The position numbers and the translations under genes were made by a program. Below are positions 15,115 to 23,471 of a stretch of 64,000 bases of DNA, piece by piece (position 1 is the stretch's first letter; each line of letters opens with the position of its first letter). Origin of the DNA: Microbacterium oxydans (GTDB lineage: Bacteria; Actinomycetota; Actinomycetes; Actinomycetales; Microbacteriaceae); the NCBI RefSeq assembly GCF_026559675.1, contig NZ_CP092891.1, forward strand, positions 3,224,001-3,288,000, in the 5' to 3' direction. The notes under the pieces are model-generated. The model was not told where the DNA came from. It saw only the letters and a program-made list of their open reading frames with translations, and did not search any database.

Positions 15115-16353
15115 TCACACGCTCAGCGCAGCAGTCGGTGGCGTCCTGGCCGCCCGTGCCGCCGGATACAGGCCGGCGATCGCTCCAATCCCGAGAGTCG
15201 ACCCGATCGCCGCTCCGAAAAGTTCGGGCGGCACCGAGAACGGCCACCCGTTCGTCGCCCCGACGATCGCGACCACTGCGACCCCGAACACGGATCCCAT
15301 GACACCGCCCAGCGCGGACAGCAGAAGTGCCTCGGCCAGGAACTGTCGGCGGATGTGCGCGCGCGTCGCGCCGAGCGCCCGGCGCAGCCCGATCTCTCGA
15401 CGCCGTTCGAGCACCGAGATGATCATCGTGTTCGCCACCCCGATCCCGCCGACCAGCAGCGCGATGGATCCGAGCCCGACGAGCAGCCCGGTGAACGCAT
15501 CGTCTGCGGCGTTCTTCGCGGCGAGCGCATCCGAGGGCCGGGAGACCGCGACTTCCTCCGGCGCCTGCGGGTTGACCGTGGCGGGGAGCAGATCGCGTGT
15601 CTCGTCGATCGTCTCTTCATCCACACGCAGGTAGACCGTGGTGGGGCTGCCGTCATAGTCGAACTCCGTGGTCGCGACTCCGATCCCGATGAGCGCTGCG
15701 AGGTCGAGTTCGGGAGCGAGCACCGATGGTTCGAGGATGCCCAGCACGGTGAAGTACTGCCCCCCGAGCCATACCTGTGTACCGGGAGTGTGCACCCCGA
15801 GATTCGCGGCAGCGTCGGCCCCGAGGACGACTCCGGGAAAGTCGGACGTGGCTTCGTTCAGCCAGTCCCCCGCGGCGATGTCGGTCGCGGTGACCTCGAG
15901 CAGGTCGAGATCCGCCGCGAGGACGGAGATTCCGCCGTTCGCCGACTCGTTGATGAGCTCGCTCCGGTAGATCTTCTGCCCGAGCTTGCCGGTGCCGCTC
16001 GCACCATCGGCGCCGGACATGCTGCGCGCCTTGGGGATGGTGTTGACCGGCAGCTTCGTGTCATCCCCGATCAGCGAGGTGTTCGCCTCCGCCGTCAGCA
16101 GGTTCGTGCCCAGCGCGTCGAGCTGGGCGGCGAGCTGCGCTTGGCTGGAGGTCGAGATGCCGACGACCGCGATCATCGCACCGATGCCGATGGCGATGCC
16201 CAGGGCGGATAGCACCGCACGCAGGGGGCGCGTCCGCAACCCCACTCCACCCAGATGGACGACGTCTGAGAAGCGCAAGCGTGACCGGAGTCGCGGCGCA
16301 CGCTCCGTCTCCACGTCAGCCGGGCTGGAGGCGGGGGCCAACGACATACTCAT
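15115..16353 (-). CDS. ABC transporter permease, MacB/FtsX type
   Basis: 412 residues from ATG 16353, which overlaps the ATPase stop (ATGA). Layout: an N-terminal cytoplasmic stretch, TM1 (about 55-75, LSALGIAIGIGAMIAVVGI), a large extracytoplasmic MacB_PCD domain (about 75-280), then three TM helices with the conserved VANTMIISVLERRREIGLRRALGATR between TM2 and TM3. This is the standard MacB-like fold that moves substrates mechanically from outside the membrane rather than through it. It is the last gene of a four-gene operon of lipoprotein, adaptor, ATPase and permease. Substrate unknown; such systems in actinobacteria often serve antimicrobial peptide or envelope stress resistance. Confidence 0.92.
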   Translation of the reverse strand: MSMSLAPASSPADVETERAPRLRSRLRFSDVVHLGGVGLRTRPLRAVLSALGIAIGIGAMIAVVGISTSSQAQLAAQLDALGTNLLTAEANTSLIGDDTKLPVNTIPKARSMSGADGASGTGKLGQKIYRSELINESANGGISVLAADLDLLEVTATDIAAGDWLNEATSDFPGVVLGADAAANLGVHTPGTQVWLGGQYFTVLGILEPSVLAPELDLAALIGIGVATTEFDYDGSPTTVYLRVDEETIDETRDLLPATVNPQAPEEVAVSRPSDALAAKNAADDAFTGLLVGLGSIALLVGGIGVANTMIISVLERRREIGLRRALGATRAHIRRQFLAEALLLSALGGVMGSVFGVAVVAIVGATNGWPFSVPPELFGAAIGSTLGIGAIAGLYPAARAARTPPTAALSV

Positions 16354-17060
16354 GCGAGCACCTCGCTCCACGATCGGTCGTGCGCTCGGGACGAGTCGTC
16401 ACGGATGCGACCGTCTTTGATCGTGACCTGCCGAGGGAACTGCAGGGCGAGCGACACATCGTGCGTGATGACGACCACGGTCGCACCTTGGGCGTTGAGC
16501 TTCTTGAGGAGCTCGACGATGGCAGCGCCCGACTCGGAGTCGAGGTTTCCTGTCGGCTCGTCTGCCAGCAGCAGGATCGGGTCCCCGACCAGAGCTCGGG
16601 CGATCGCGACCCGTTGCCGCTCACCACCCGACAGCTGATGGGGCTTGTGATCATGACGGTGGCCGAGGCCCACACGGTCGAGCGCGTGACGCGCACGCTC
16701 TCGTCGCAGGTGCCGCGGCGTGCCCAGGTAGAGCAGCCCGTCGGCGACATTGTCGACTGCGGTCACACCATCACTCAGGTGAAACTGCTGGAAGACGAAT
16801 CCGATCTGGTGCCCGCGCAGTGCCGAGAGGTCTTGATCGCTCAGGGTCTGCACGTCTGCCCCGCCGATTCTCACGGTGCCACCTGTCGGACGGTCGAGAG
16901 TGCCGATGAGGTTCAACAGTGTCGACTTTCCCGATCCGCTGGGCCCCACGATGGCGACGAGCTCCCCCGCATGCACCTCGAGGTCGACGCCGTCGCATGC
17001 CCGCACCGGAGGTTCGCCGTAGGCGCGCTCGGCGCCGCGGAGTTCGATGATGGGAATCAT
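16350..17060 (-). CDS. ABC transporter ATP-binding protein, MacB/LolD type
   Basis: 236 residues. Walker A is GPSGSGKST, the Q-loop is FVFQQFHL, the signature is LSGGERQRVAIARAL, Walker B is ILLLADEPTGNLD and the switch histidine is in VVITHDVSLA. Normal length for the LolD/MacB ATPase class. The ATG overlaps the adaptor stop and its own stop overlaps the permease start, so the three are made in step. Confidence 0.95.
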   Translation of the reverse strand: MIPIIELRGAERAYGEPPVRACDGVDLEVHAGELVAIVGPSGSGKSTLLNLIGTLDRPTGGTVRIGGADVQTLSDQDLSALRGHQIGFVFQQFHLSDGVTAVDNVADGLLYLGTPRHLRRERARHALDRVGLGHRHDHKPHQLSGGERQRVAIARALVGDPILLLADEPTGNLDSESGAAIVELLKKLNAQGATVVVITHDVSLALQFPRQVTIKDGRIRDDSSRAHDRSWSEVLA

Positions 17061-18220
17061 GCGTCCGGCACCACCACTTCGACTCCGGCGGCGATGTCGT
17101 CTCCGGAGATCTCCACACGTCCGCCGGCGAACAATCCCGTGGTCACCGGCACCTGAGAGACGTCGCCCTCGGCATCGACGACCTGCACACCGAAGCCTCC
17201 ACCGGGCAGCGCGATCAGCGCTTCCAGCGGCACCGAGAGAACGTTCTCCCTCGTCTCCGACGGCACATCGACCGACACGTTCGCCTTCTGGATCCCCTTC
17301 GCGTCTTCGGTGTTGTCGAGGGCGATGGTGATCGGGATGACGACCGTCTTCTGCCCGTTGCTCTCACGCTCGGTCGGCTGTCCGACCCCCGTGATCTTGC
17401 CGGTGGTCGTCACACCGCCGGGAAGCTGCACCTCGACGACGGCATCCATCACCGCAAGCTTCTGGTCAGCGAGCTTCAGATCTGCCGTCACCTCCTGCAC
17501 GAGAGAGGACAGCTTGAGGACAGGCGTCCCGGGGCCGATGCCGTCACCGACCGAGGCCAGCACCTCGGCGACGCGCACGCTGGCTGCCGCGGAGAACACC
17601 ACCCGACCGAGTTCGATCTTCCCGGTCTCTTCCTGGCCGGTGGCTTCCTGCCAGTCGTAGATGGCCTCGACCGTGTCCCACGTGAAGTCCTCGTCCGGGG
17701 TGTATCCGAAGTAGCCGAGCGCTTGCAGGTTTTCTTCGAGCTGCTTCACATCCGGTCCGTCCGACATGTAGCTCTCGAAGCTGCGCCAGGCGGGGATCTT
17801 TCCCGTGAACAGGAAGACACCCTGGTTGTCGACGTGGAACAGCACGCCGCCGCGCTTGATCGTGCTCCCCGGCGTGGGCGTCCCGGTGAGGGTGCCCCCG
17901 AAAGCCGACCCTTGATCGTGGGGCTGGGAGTAGTCCAGGACTCCGGGAATCGTCCGGGTTCCGGAAAGCGTCCCCTCCTCCACATGAACCGTCGTGGGCT
18001 TCGGCTCGTCCGAAGGAGCAGGGGGTGCCGCTGCGGACGCGTTGAAAGCGTAGGCACCGGCACCCCCGACGACTGCCAGGGAGACTATTCCCACGATCCA
18101 CGGTGTGCGAGACCGACGGCGCCGAGGCGGCGAGTGGTCTGACTCCGGAGCTTCAGCGCTCACCTCGACCAGCACGGTCTCCGGGTCATCCTCTGGCGAG
18201 GCCCGCCGATGGTGCCTCAC
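17057..18220 (-). CDS. Efflux adaptor (HlyD/MacA-like) with peptidoglycan-binding domain
   Basis: 387 residues from GTG 18220, overlapping the lipoprotein stop (GTGA). A basic cytoplasmic N-terminus precedes one membrane anchor (about 42-62, WIVGIVSLAVVGGAGAYAF). A lipoyl-like/barrel-sandwich segment is split by a PG_binding_1-like stretch (GPDVKQLEENLQALGYFGY). Beta-barrel repeats follow to the end. This order is typical of Gram-positive MacA-like adaptors and suggests contact with both the permease and the cell wall. Confidence 0.88.
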   Translation of the reverse strand: MRHHRRASPEDDPETVLVEVSAEAPESDHSPPRRRRSRTPWIVGIVSLAVVGGAGAYAFNASAAAPPAPSDEPKPTTVHVEEGTLSGTRTIPGVLDYSQPHDQGSAFGGTLTGTPTPGSTIKRGGVLFHVDNQGVFLFTGKIPAWRSFESYMSDGPDVKQLEENLQALGYFGYTPDEDFTWDTVEAIYDWQEATGQEETGKIELGRVVFSAAASVRVAEVLASVGDGIGPGTPVLKLSSLVQEVTADLKLADQKLAVMDAVVEVQLPGGVTTTGKITGVGQPTERESNGQKTVVIPITIALDNTEDAKGIQKANVSVDVPSETRENVLSVPLEALIALPGGGFGVQVVDAEGDVSQVPVTTGLFAGGRVEISGDDIAAGVEVVVPDA

Positions 18221-18759
18221 GGGGCGTCCTTCGTCTGGGCCATCTGCCCACCGCCGCACTCTTCGATGACTTCCTGCGTCGCATCCGACGGGAACGTGAT
18301 CGACTTCGAGTCCTGCGGGTCGGGCACGTCATAGCCATGCTCGCGGTAGCACTCCGCTGCCTCCTTGGCCCACTTCAGCATCTCCTTGTCGGCCGCAGCC
18401 TGCTCGTCGGGCGACATCGGCGGCGCGTCGCCGAGCTTCTCGATGCACTTCTCGGAGGCTTCCTGAATCACCGACTGATCGATGTCACCGCTGCTCTGCC
18501 CGATCGAGATGCCATTCGACCCGGGTTCGGGATCCGGCATGTCGACGCCGTTCTCGCGCATGCATGCCGCGAAGTCGAGCCGCCACTGGTCCAGATCTCC
18601 ATCGGACGAGTTCCCCGCGCCGCTGCTGCTCCCCTTCGACTCGGTCGGGGCGGCGTCGTCTGCGCTCGGTGCGCACGCGGCGAGGCCGACGACGAGGAGG
18701 GGGATCGCGAGAAGTACCGCGAGAGAACTCCGCCCGGGGCGACGTGTGATGTGGTTCAT
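18217..18759 (-). CDS. Lipoprotein with two CMRENG-type repeats
   Basis: 180 residues. Signal peptide with lipobox GLAAC, so Cys29 is the lipidated residue. A Ser/Gly/Asp-rich linker follows. The mature part contains two related motifs, FAACMRENGVDMPDPEPG and EAAECYREHGYDVPDPQD, each with a Cys and a PDP turn, plus two further cysteines (EKCIEK, EECGGG). Four cysteines suggest disulfides. It is the first gene of the exporter operon and divergent from a two-component system, so it may be a substrate-binding or sensing partner of the exporter. No named function known to me. Confidence 0.8.
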   Translation of the reverse strand: MNHITRRPGRSSLAVLLAIPLLVVGLAACAPSADDAAPTESKGSSSGAGNSSDGDLDQWRLDFAACMRENGVDMPDPEPGSNGISIGQSSGDIDQSVIQEASEKCIEKLGDAPPMSPDEQAAADKEMLKWAKEAAECYREHGYDVPDPQDSKSITFPSDATQEVIEECGGGQMAQTKDAP

Positions 18760-18830
18760 GTCCAGTCCTTTCGGTTCGACAGCGGAACGTGCTGTGTGGG
18801 GACGAGTTCATCAACCGGGGGATAAAGAGG

Positions 18831-18864
18831 GCGTTCAGGCCAGAATTTATGCCCGCGTTAAGCC
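18831..18864. promoter_or_regulatory. Direct repeats GCGTTCAGGC / GCGTTAAGCC between divergent operons
   Basis: Two similar 10-mers begin at 18831 and 18855, in the gap between the lipoprotein operon and the response regulator gene, with AATTTAT between them. OmpR-type regulators bind direct repeats, so this is a candidate site for the regulator encoded at 18909. Spacing of 24 bp is not the classic 11 or 22, hence low confidence. Confidence 0.35.
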
Positions 18865-18908
18865 GTGGATGCTTCACTGGTACCTCCCTCAATCACTGGA
18901 GCATCATC

Positions 18909-19574
18909 ATGCGTGCACTCATCGTTGAGGACGAGGTCTACCTGGCAGAGGCCATCCAAGCCGGGCTCAGGCGCGAGATGATCGCGGTCGACGTCGTCCA
19001 TGACGGCAACTCCGCTGTCGAATACCTGTCCGTGAATGACTACGACATCGTGCTCCTGGACCGCGACCTGCCCGGCCTGCACGGCGACGACGTCTGCGAA
19101 TGGGTGACCGCCAATCGCCCGGAGTGCCGCGTGCTGATGCTCACGGCGGCTCACTCGCTCGGCGACAAGGTCGAGGGGTTCGAGAAGGGGGCGGATGACT
19201 ACCTCGCAAAGCCCTTCGCGTTCCCGGAACTCATGGCACGGCTTCGTGCTCTGGGCAGACGCGGTGGGGCTTCTCATCCGCCGGTGTTGCAGGCCTATGG
19301 CGTCCGCCTCGACACATTCCGTCGCGAGGCATACCGAGAGGAACGCCTGATCCGGCTGGCGAACAAGGAGTTCGCCGTCCTCGAGCTTCTGATGACCGCG
19401 GACGGCGGCGTGCTGAGCGCGGAGACGCTGCTCGAGAAGGCCTGGGATGAGAACGCCGACCCGTTCACGAACACCGTGCGTGTCACACTCTCCAACTTGC
19501 GCAAGCGTCTCGGGGCTCCCGCGCTGATCCACACCGTCGTCGGTGCCGGCTATCGGTTCGGAGCAGCGGAGTGA
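18909..19574 (+). CDS. OmpR/PhoB-family response regulator
   Basis: 221 residues from ATG 18909 (TGGAG upstream); the open frame extends further 5' but homology begins at MRALIVEDE. The receiver domain has the acidic pair E7-D8, phospho-acceptor Asp51 in VLLDRDLPG and the conserved Lys in YLAKPFAF. The C-terminal winged helix (about 130-221) ends with NTVRVTLSNLRKRLG and HTVVGAGYRFG. Its stop overlaps the kinase start. It likely controls the divergent lipoprotein-exporter operon. Confidence 0.95.
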   Translation: MRALIVEDEVYLAEAIQAGLRREMIAVDVVHDGNSAVEYLSVNDYDIVLLDRDLPGLHGDDVCEWVTANRPECRVLMLTAAHSLGDKVEGFEKGADDYLAKPFAFPELMARLRALGRRGGASHPPVLQAYGVRLDTFRREAYREERLIRLANKEFAVLELLMTADGGVLSAETLLEKAWDENADPFTNTVRVTLSNLRKRLGAPALIHTVVGAGYRFGAAE

Positions 19575-20755
19575 GTGTGACCGGCCGCCTTCTGGAGACC
19601 TGGCGCAATCGATTCACGATCCGCACCCGGCTCACCGTCGCGTTCACGCTGCTCCTTGGACTCGCAGGAGCCGCGATCGTGCTGATCGTCACGGTGTTCA
19701 TGCGCACGGTCCCTGCTTACGCCACTGTGAGCTCTGACGGCGTGCACTCGATCTATGTCTCGCCGATGCAAGAAGGGGAGCCTGCGCAGACCGTGGATGG
19801 TCTCGTGCTCAACTCGCCTCTGGCGATCTTGAACGCCTCGTTCGTCGTCTCGCTCGTCGTGCTGGCTGTGCTCATCGCCGCCGGCGCGGCGGTGGCGTGG
19901 GTGATCTCAGGGAAGATGCTCGAGCCGCTGCAGGCCATCAACCGGGCCGCGAAGCTCGCCAGCACGGGGTCACTCGATCATCGGGTGGGGCTCCGAGGAC
20001 CGAAAGACGAGCTGCATGACCTCTCCGACACTTTCGACCTGATGCTCGGGCGGCTCGATGATGCCTTCGAGTCGCACAAGCGCTTCGCGGCGAATGCCTC
20101 CCACGAACTGCGCACTCCGCTCGCCGCGACCGAGACGATGCTCGAAGTCGCACTCTCCGATCCCGACATCAGCGTCAACGAGCTTCGCTTCGTCGCCGAC
20201 CGGGTGCTCGAGACCAACCGCCGCAATGCCCAGACGGTCGAAGCCCTGCTCGCTCTGGCACAGGTCGGGGCGCACCCAGTGGATCCGCAACCCGTCGACC
20301 TGGAGTGGGTGGTTCAGGACTCGGTCGCTGCGGTCGCAGAGGAAGCGGAAGCGATGGGCGTCGACGTGATCTCAGTGCTGCGGGACTGCACGATCGTCGG
20401 CGATGAAGTACTCCTCCGTCAGGCACTCACCAACTTGCTGACGAACGCCGTACGGCACAACGAAGAGGGTGGCCTCGTCGAGGTGACACTCACCCGGGGC
20501 AGAGACGAGGCCCACCTGCGCATCGAGAACACCGGGGCGATGCTGACATCCGCGCGCATCGAGCAGCTGCGGGAACCTTTCGCTCGCGGCACCGGGCGGG
20601 TCGCTGGCAACGGCTCGCGGACTCGCGGGCATGGTCTCGGTCTGGCCATCGCGACGACCGCGATCGAAGGGCAAGGCGGAACGCTGGATTTGACGCCCCG
20701 TCACGGCGGCGGACTCGTCGCTCATGTGACGCTGCCGGATACCCCGTTCCGCTGA
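19571..20755 (+). CDS. Sensor histidine kinase
   Basis: 394 residues, GTG start overlapping the response regulator stop. TM1 about 20-45, an extracytoplasmic loop of about 45 residues, TM2 about 92-118, then HAMP. The HisKA box is FAANASHELRTPLAATETML with the phospho-accepting His. The ATPase domain has the N box NLLTNAVRHN and the G box GHGLGLAIATTAIEGQGG. The short sensor loop suggests it senses through the membrane or via the neighbouring transporter, as in cell-envelope stress systems. Confidence 0.94.
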   Translation: MSVTGRLLETWRNRFTIRTRLTVAFTLLLGLAGAAIVLIVTVFMRTVPAYATVSSDGVHSIYVSPMQEGEPAQTVDGLVLNSPLAILNASFVVSLVVLAVLIAAGAAVAWVISGKMLEPLQAINRAAKLASTGSLDHRVGLRGPKDELHDLSDTFDLMLGRLDDAFESHKRFAANASHELRTPLAATETMLEVALSDPDISVNELRFVADRVLETNRRNAQTVEALLALAQVGAHPVDPQPVDLEWVVQDSVAAVAEEAEAMGVDVISVLRDCTIVGDEVLLRQALTNLLTNAVRHNEEGGLVEVTLTRGRDEAHLRIENTGAMLTSARIEQLREPFARGTGRVAGNGSRTRGHGLGLAIATTAIEGQGGTLDLTPRHGGGLVAHVTLPDTPFR

Positions 20756-20873
20756 AGGTCAGCGCTTCCTCAGGGTTGCATCATCATCTGGTGTAGAGTA
20801 TCAGGTAATCAGATGGTCAGTTGTCGGCCATCGATGCTCTCGACCTTCGATACGCTCCCGGAAAGCAACCTCC

Positions 20874-21200
20874 ATGTCTCCCCTCACTCCCCTCGCCACC
20901 GGAGGATCACCGGTGCTCGCTGCATCTCTGGACTCCGTCGCGGGAGGATTGGGAGCCCTCGCGGTTGCGGGAGCGTTCGTCGCCGCCGTCTTCGTGTTCA
21001 GGAATCGCCTCGGTCGCCGCACGACAGCGCCGACCCCGCACTTCCCGACGTTCGCCCTTGCCGTCGCAATCGCCATCACGTTCGTGATCTCGCTCACGCT
21101 GGCGAACTGGTGGTTCTTCGCAATCGCGATACTCGCGCTCCCCGGACTGTTCGCCGTACGGTGGGGCATCAGCAAGTTCGAGTCGCGGCGCGCTGCCTGA
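20874..21200 (+). CDS. Small hypothetical membrane protein (108 aa)
   Basis: ATG with GGAAAG about 9 nt upstream. Three hydrophobic stretches are visible: about 22-42 (GGLGALAVAGAFVAAVFVF), about 61-76 and about 79-95 (ANWWFFAIAILALPGLFAV). A basic C-terminus ends the protein. No family recognised. The upstream 120 nt holds an AT-rich promoter-like TAGAGTATCAGG but no gene. Confidence 0.6.
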   Translation: MSPLTPLATGGSPVLAASLDSVAGGLGALAVAGAFVAAVFVFRNRLGRRTTAPTPHFPTFALAVAIAITFVISLTLANWWFFAIAILALPGLFAVRWGISKFESRRAA

Positions 21201-21323
21201 AGCCGGCCTCGGCGCGTCAGAGTCGGGCGACGTGGCTGCACCCCTGACTGGGGCAGACGCCTGCAACCCCGATCCGTCTCGTGTTACCGCTGCGTTACCG
21301 CAGCCGCCACTCCAGACATGACA

Positions 21324-21365
21324 AAGGCCCCGCTTCCCAGTGTTTCCAAGGGGAGTCGGGGCCTT
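21324..21365 (-). terminator. Terminator downstream of tRNA-Ser
   Basis: AAGGCCCCGCTTCCC (21324-21338) pairs with 21350-21365 with one bulge. On the minus strand the stem is followed by TTTGTC. It ends 6 nt after the tRNA 3' end. Confidence 0.75.
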
Positions 21366-21370
21366 CGTGG

Positions 21371-21461
21371 TGGCGGTGACGGTGGGATTTGAACCCACGG
21401 TAGGGGGTTACCCTACACAACTTTTCGAGAGTTGCACCTTCGGCCGCTCGGACACGTCACC
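21371..21461 (-). tRNA. tRNA-Ser (CGA)
   Basis: A 91-nt class II tRNA. Acceptor arm GGTGACG pairs with CGTCACC, discriminator G, and CCA is encoded. The anticodon arm is CAACT-CTCGAAA-AGTTG, giving anticodon CGA. A long variable arm (TAGGGTAACCCCCTA) and the T-arm GGTTCAAATCC are visible. It reads UCG codons, which are frequent in this GC-rich genome. Confidence 0.96.
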
Positions 21462-21512
21462 GCGGAATAGCTTACGCGACGCGGGCCCGGCACGCGAATC
21501 GAGCGCTGCGCA

Positions 21513-22559
21513 TCACCAGGCGGCGGCGACCTCCGCGTGGGTGCGCAGGATGCCCTCGGTCGAGCCGGCGGGCGCACGGCCGATGCCGCACTCGGTCGCG
21601 ACGCCGAACTCCGTGGCGTACGGGGCGGCTGCGGCGATGCGCCGAGCGGCTCCCTCCGCGCCGTCCTCCCGGTGCACGAGACCCAGGTAGAGCTCCTCGA
21701 CGGGGGTGAGTTCGGCGAGCGGGGCGAAGTACGCCTCGTCGTCATGGTCGATCGGCACCGGCAGGTGCAGCCAGGTGAGCGGACGGGCGGATGCCGCCAC
21801 CACGGCGTTCGCGTAGCGGACGAGGTTCGCGGCATCCGTCGGCTCGAAGAAGTGCTTCTCCCCCGCGTCGCCGTAGCAGAGGTGCACGCCTACCTCGACG
21901 TCAGCGGGCACCGCGTCGACGAGTGCGGCGAGGCGCGAGACGAGACCGTCGAACGGGTCACCGGACCACCACGCCTCCATGACCGCTCCGTAGCCGGCCG
22001 CGCGCTCGATGATGCCCATCTCGCTGGCGACGTCCCACTGCACAGCCAGGTCCTCGTGCGGGATGGCGGCCAGGATCTCGTCGAGGTCGCGCAGGATGGC
22101 CGCGGTGTAGACGGGCTCGATCGCCGCCCGGTCGTCGCCGTGGAAGAACGAGGAGATCACGGCGAGCGGCGTCGGCAGCGACACCTGGAACCGGATGCCG
22201 GCCGGGATCGCACCCTCGGCGCGGAGGCGCGTGAACACGGCGTACGACTCGATCGCCGCGGCGGCGTATCCGAGCGGAGGCAGCTCGATGTTCGCGGCAT
22301 CCACTCCTTCGCCGATGCGCAGACCGCGGGCGTCGATGCCGGCCGGGAACGGGATGGGCTCATCGCCGATGCGCTCGATGCCCTCGGCCCGGCCGATCAC
22401 GTCGGGCTGGAACATGATCCAGTGGAACCGCTTGCCCACCTCGCCGTCCGGGATGCGACGCAGTCGGTCGCCGAGCAGGTCGGCCGCCGCACGCATCGTG
22501 GTCTCGGCGTCGTCGTAGTTCACGCTGCCCACGAGAAGGGCGCCCTGAGGCTGAGTCAT
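21513..22559 (-). CDS. MetE C-terminal-like (cobalamin-independent methionine synthase fold) protein
   Basis: 348 residues, ATG at 22559. It looks like a single TIM-barrel of the MetE/UROD superfamily: VGSVNYDDAETTM and RRIPDGEVGKR near the start, QWDVASEMG, VGVHLCYGDAGEKHFFEP and FGVATECGIGR near the end. The His-x-Cys and the later Cys match the positions of MetE zinc ligands, so a zinc-dependent methyl transfer or related reaction is plausible. Full MetE proteins are about twice as long, with a duplicated barrel. No methionine genes are adjacent. The specific reaction is not known to me. Confidence 0.65.
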   Translation of the reverse strand: MTQPQGALLVGSVNYDDAETTMRAAADLLGDRLRRIPDGEVGKRFHWIMFQPDVIGRAEGIERIGDEPIPFPAGIDARGLRIGEGVDAANIELPPLGYAAAAIESYAVFTRLRAEGAIPAGIRFQVSLPTPLAVISSFFHGDDRAAIEPVYTAAILRDLDEILAAIPHEDLAVQWDVASEMGIIERAAGYGAVMEAWWSGDPFDGLVSRLAALVDAVPADVEVGVHLCYGDAGEKHFFEPTDAANLVRYANAVVAASARPLTWLHLPVPIDHDDEAYFAPLAELTPVEELYLGLVHREDGAEGAARRIAAAAPYATEFGVATECGIGRAPAGSTEGILRTHAEVAAAW

Positions 22560-22610
22560 GCCCCTCAGGATATCCCCGGGGGCTCCCCCAGCGAGAGAAG
22601 GCCTTTCGAG

Positions 22611-22629
22611 TTAGGATTGCCTAAGAACC
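22611..22629. promoter_or_regulatory. DtxR/IdeR-like iron box
   Basis: TTAGGATTGCCTAA is a symmetrical TTAGG-N4-CCTAA, similar to one side and the centre of the 19-bp DtxR consensus. It lies in the divergent promoter region about 60 nt before the chosen start of the oxygenase-like gene at 22671. Only part of the consensus matches, so it may be a weak or degenerate site. Confidence 0.4.
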
Positions 22630-22670
22630 CGCCGCCTGTGGGGGCAGCGATGACGGGAAGGACGCGCAGC

Positions 22671-23447
22671 ATGGGCTTCATCACCTCCGAGGCATTGGCC
22701 GACACCGGATACGTCGTCCTCGACGACCACACCTCGCCGACGGACCCGGCCGAATGGCTCGACCTGGAGTACGTCGGCTGGCGCTCCTCCGGCGTCACCC
22801 GCTTCGCCCCGCTCACCAGCTACGCCGGCGACGTCGACTGCAACGGATTCTGGAACCACACCCCGCCGCGCACCGACAAGGACGGCGTCTGGGTCGACTC
22901 GCAGGTCGCGATCGCGCCGACCCTGCAGCGGCGGGCCCAGGAGCCGGGTGCCGGCATCGGCCGCTGCCGCGTCATCGAACTGCAGCCCAACGAGTACGCC
23001 GATGCGATCTACAACCTGCACCAGGACGACAACAACCGCCTCAACGACGAGGGCACCGGCTGGGTGGTCCGCGGGTTCTTCAACCTGTCCGACGACACTG
23101 AGTCGATGCTGATCCTGCGCTCAGACCGCTTCGACCCGGCGACCGAGATCCGCCTCCCCCTGCGCGCGGGCTCCCGCATCGTCGTCGACACGCAGCGCTT
23201 CTGGCACGCGGTCTGGCACCGCGGCACCGCTCCCCGCTACGCCCTCATCACCTCGTGGACGAGCGGCCCGGAGCTCGACGCCTACATCGCCGCGAACCAC
23301 GGCGACCCGCACCCGGCGACGGTCGACCTCGACCCGCAGTTCGTCGACGACGCGCAGATCGAGCTGCACCGCCGCATCGAGGAGCGCCGCCGCGCCTTCG
23401 AAGCACAGGGCATCGTGATGGAACCGCCCGTCGACATGAACGTCTGA
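22671..23447 (+). CDS. Hypothetical protein resembling Fe(II)/2-oxoglutarate oxygenases
   Basis: 258 residues from ATG 22671 (GGGAAGGA upstream); an in-frame ATG at 22650 is possible. The middle has NLHQDDNNRL (a His-x-Asp-like pair), then FFNLSDDTESMLILRSD, RLPLRAGSRIVVDTQRFWH and VWHRGTAPRYALITSW. An HxD motif followed by a distal His and an Arg on a beta-strand is the facial-triad pattern of Fe(II)/2OG dioxygenases, but no named family is recognised. The C-terminus is an Arg/Glu-rich helix. The DtxR-like box upstream would fit an iron-linked protein. Confidence 0.5.
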   Translation: MGFITSEALADTGYVVLDDHTSPTDPAEWLDLEYVGWRSSGVTRFAPLTSYAGDVDCNGFWNHTPPRTDKDGVWVDSQVAIAPTLQRRAQEPGAGIGRCRVIELQPNEYADAIYNLHQDDNNRLNDEGTGWVVRGFFNLSDDTESMLILRSDRFDPATEIRLPLRAGSRIVVDTQRFWHAVWHRGTAPRYALITSWTSGPELDAYIAANHGDPHPATVDLDPQFVDDAQIELHRRIEERRRAFEAQGIVMEPPVDMNV

Positions 23448-23471
23448 GCACACCCACCGAGGGGCAGCCGG

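Noticed and set aside
21201..21461. Integration site at the tRNA-Ser gene
   Set aside because: No integrase, no duplicated tRNA 3' end within the window, and the flanking genes look chromosomal.
21537..22670. 5' extension of the oxygenase-like gene
   Set aside because: It is antisense to the MetE-like gene and would cross the divergent promoter; the start at 22671 has a ribosome binding site.
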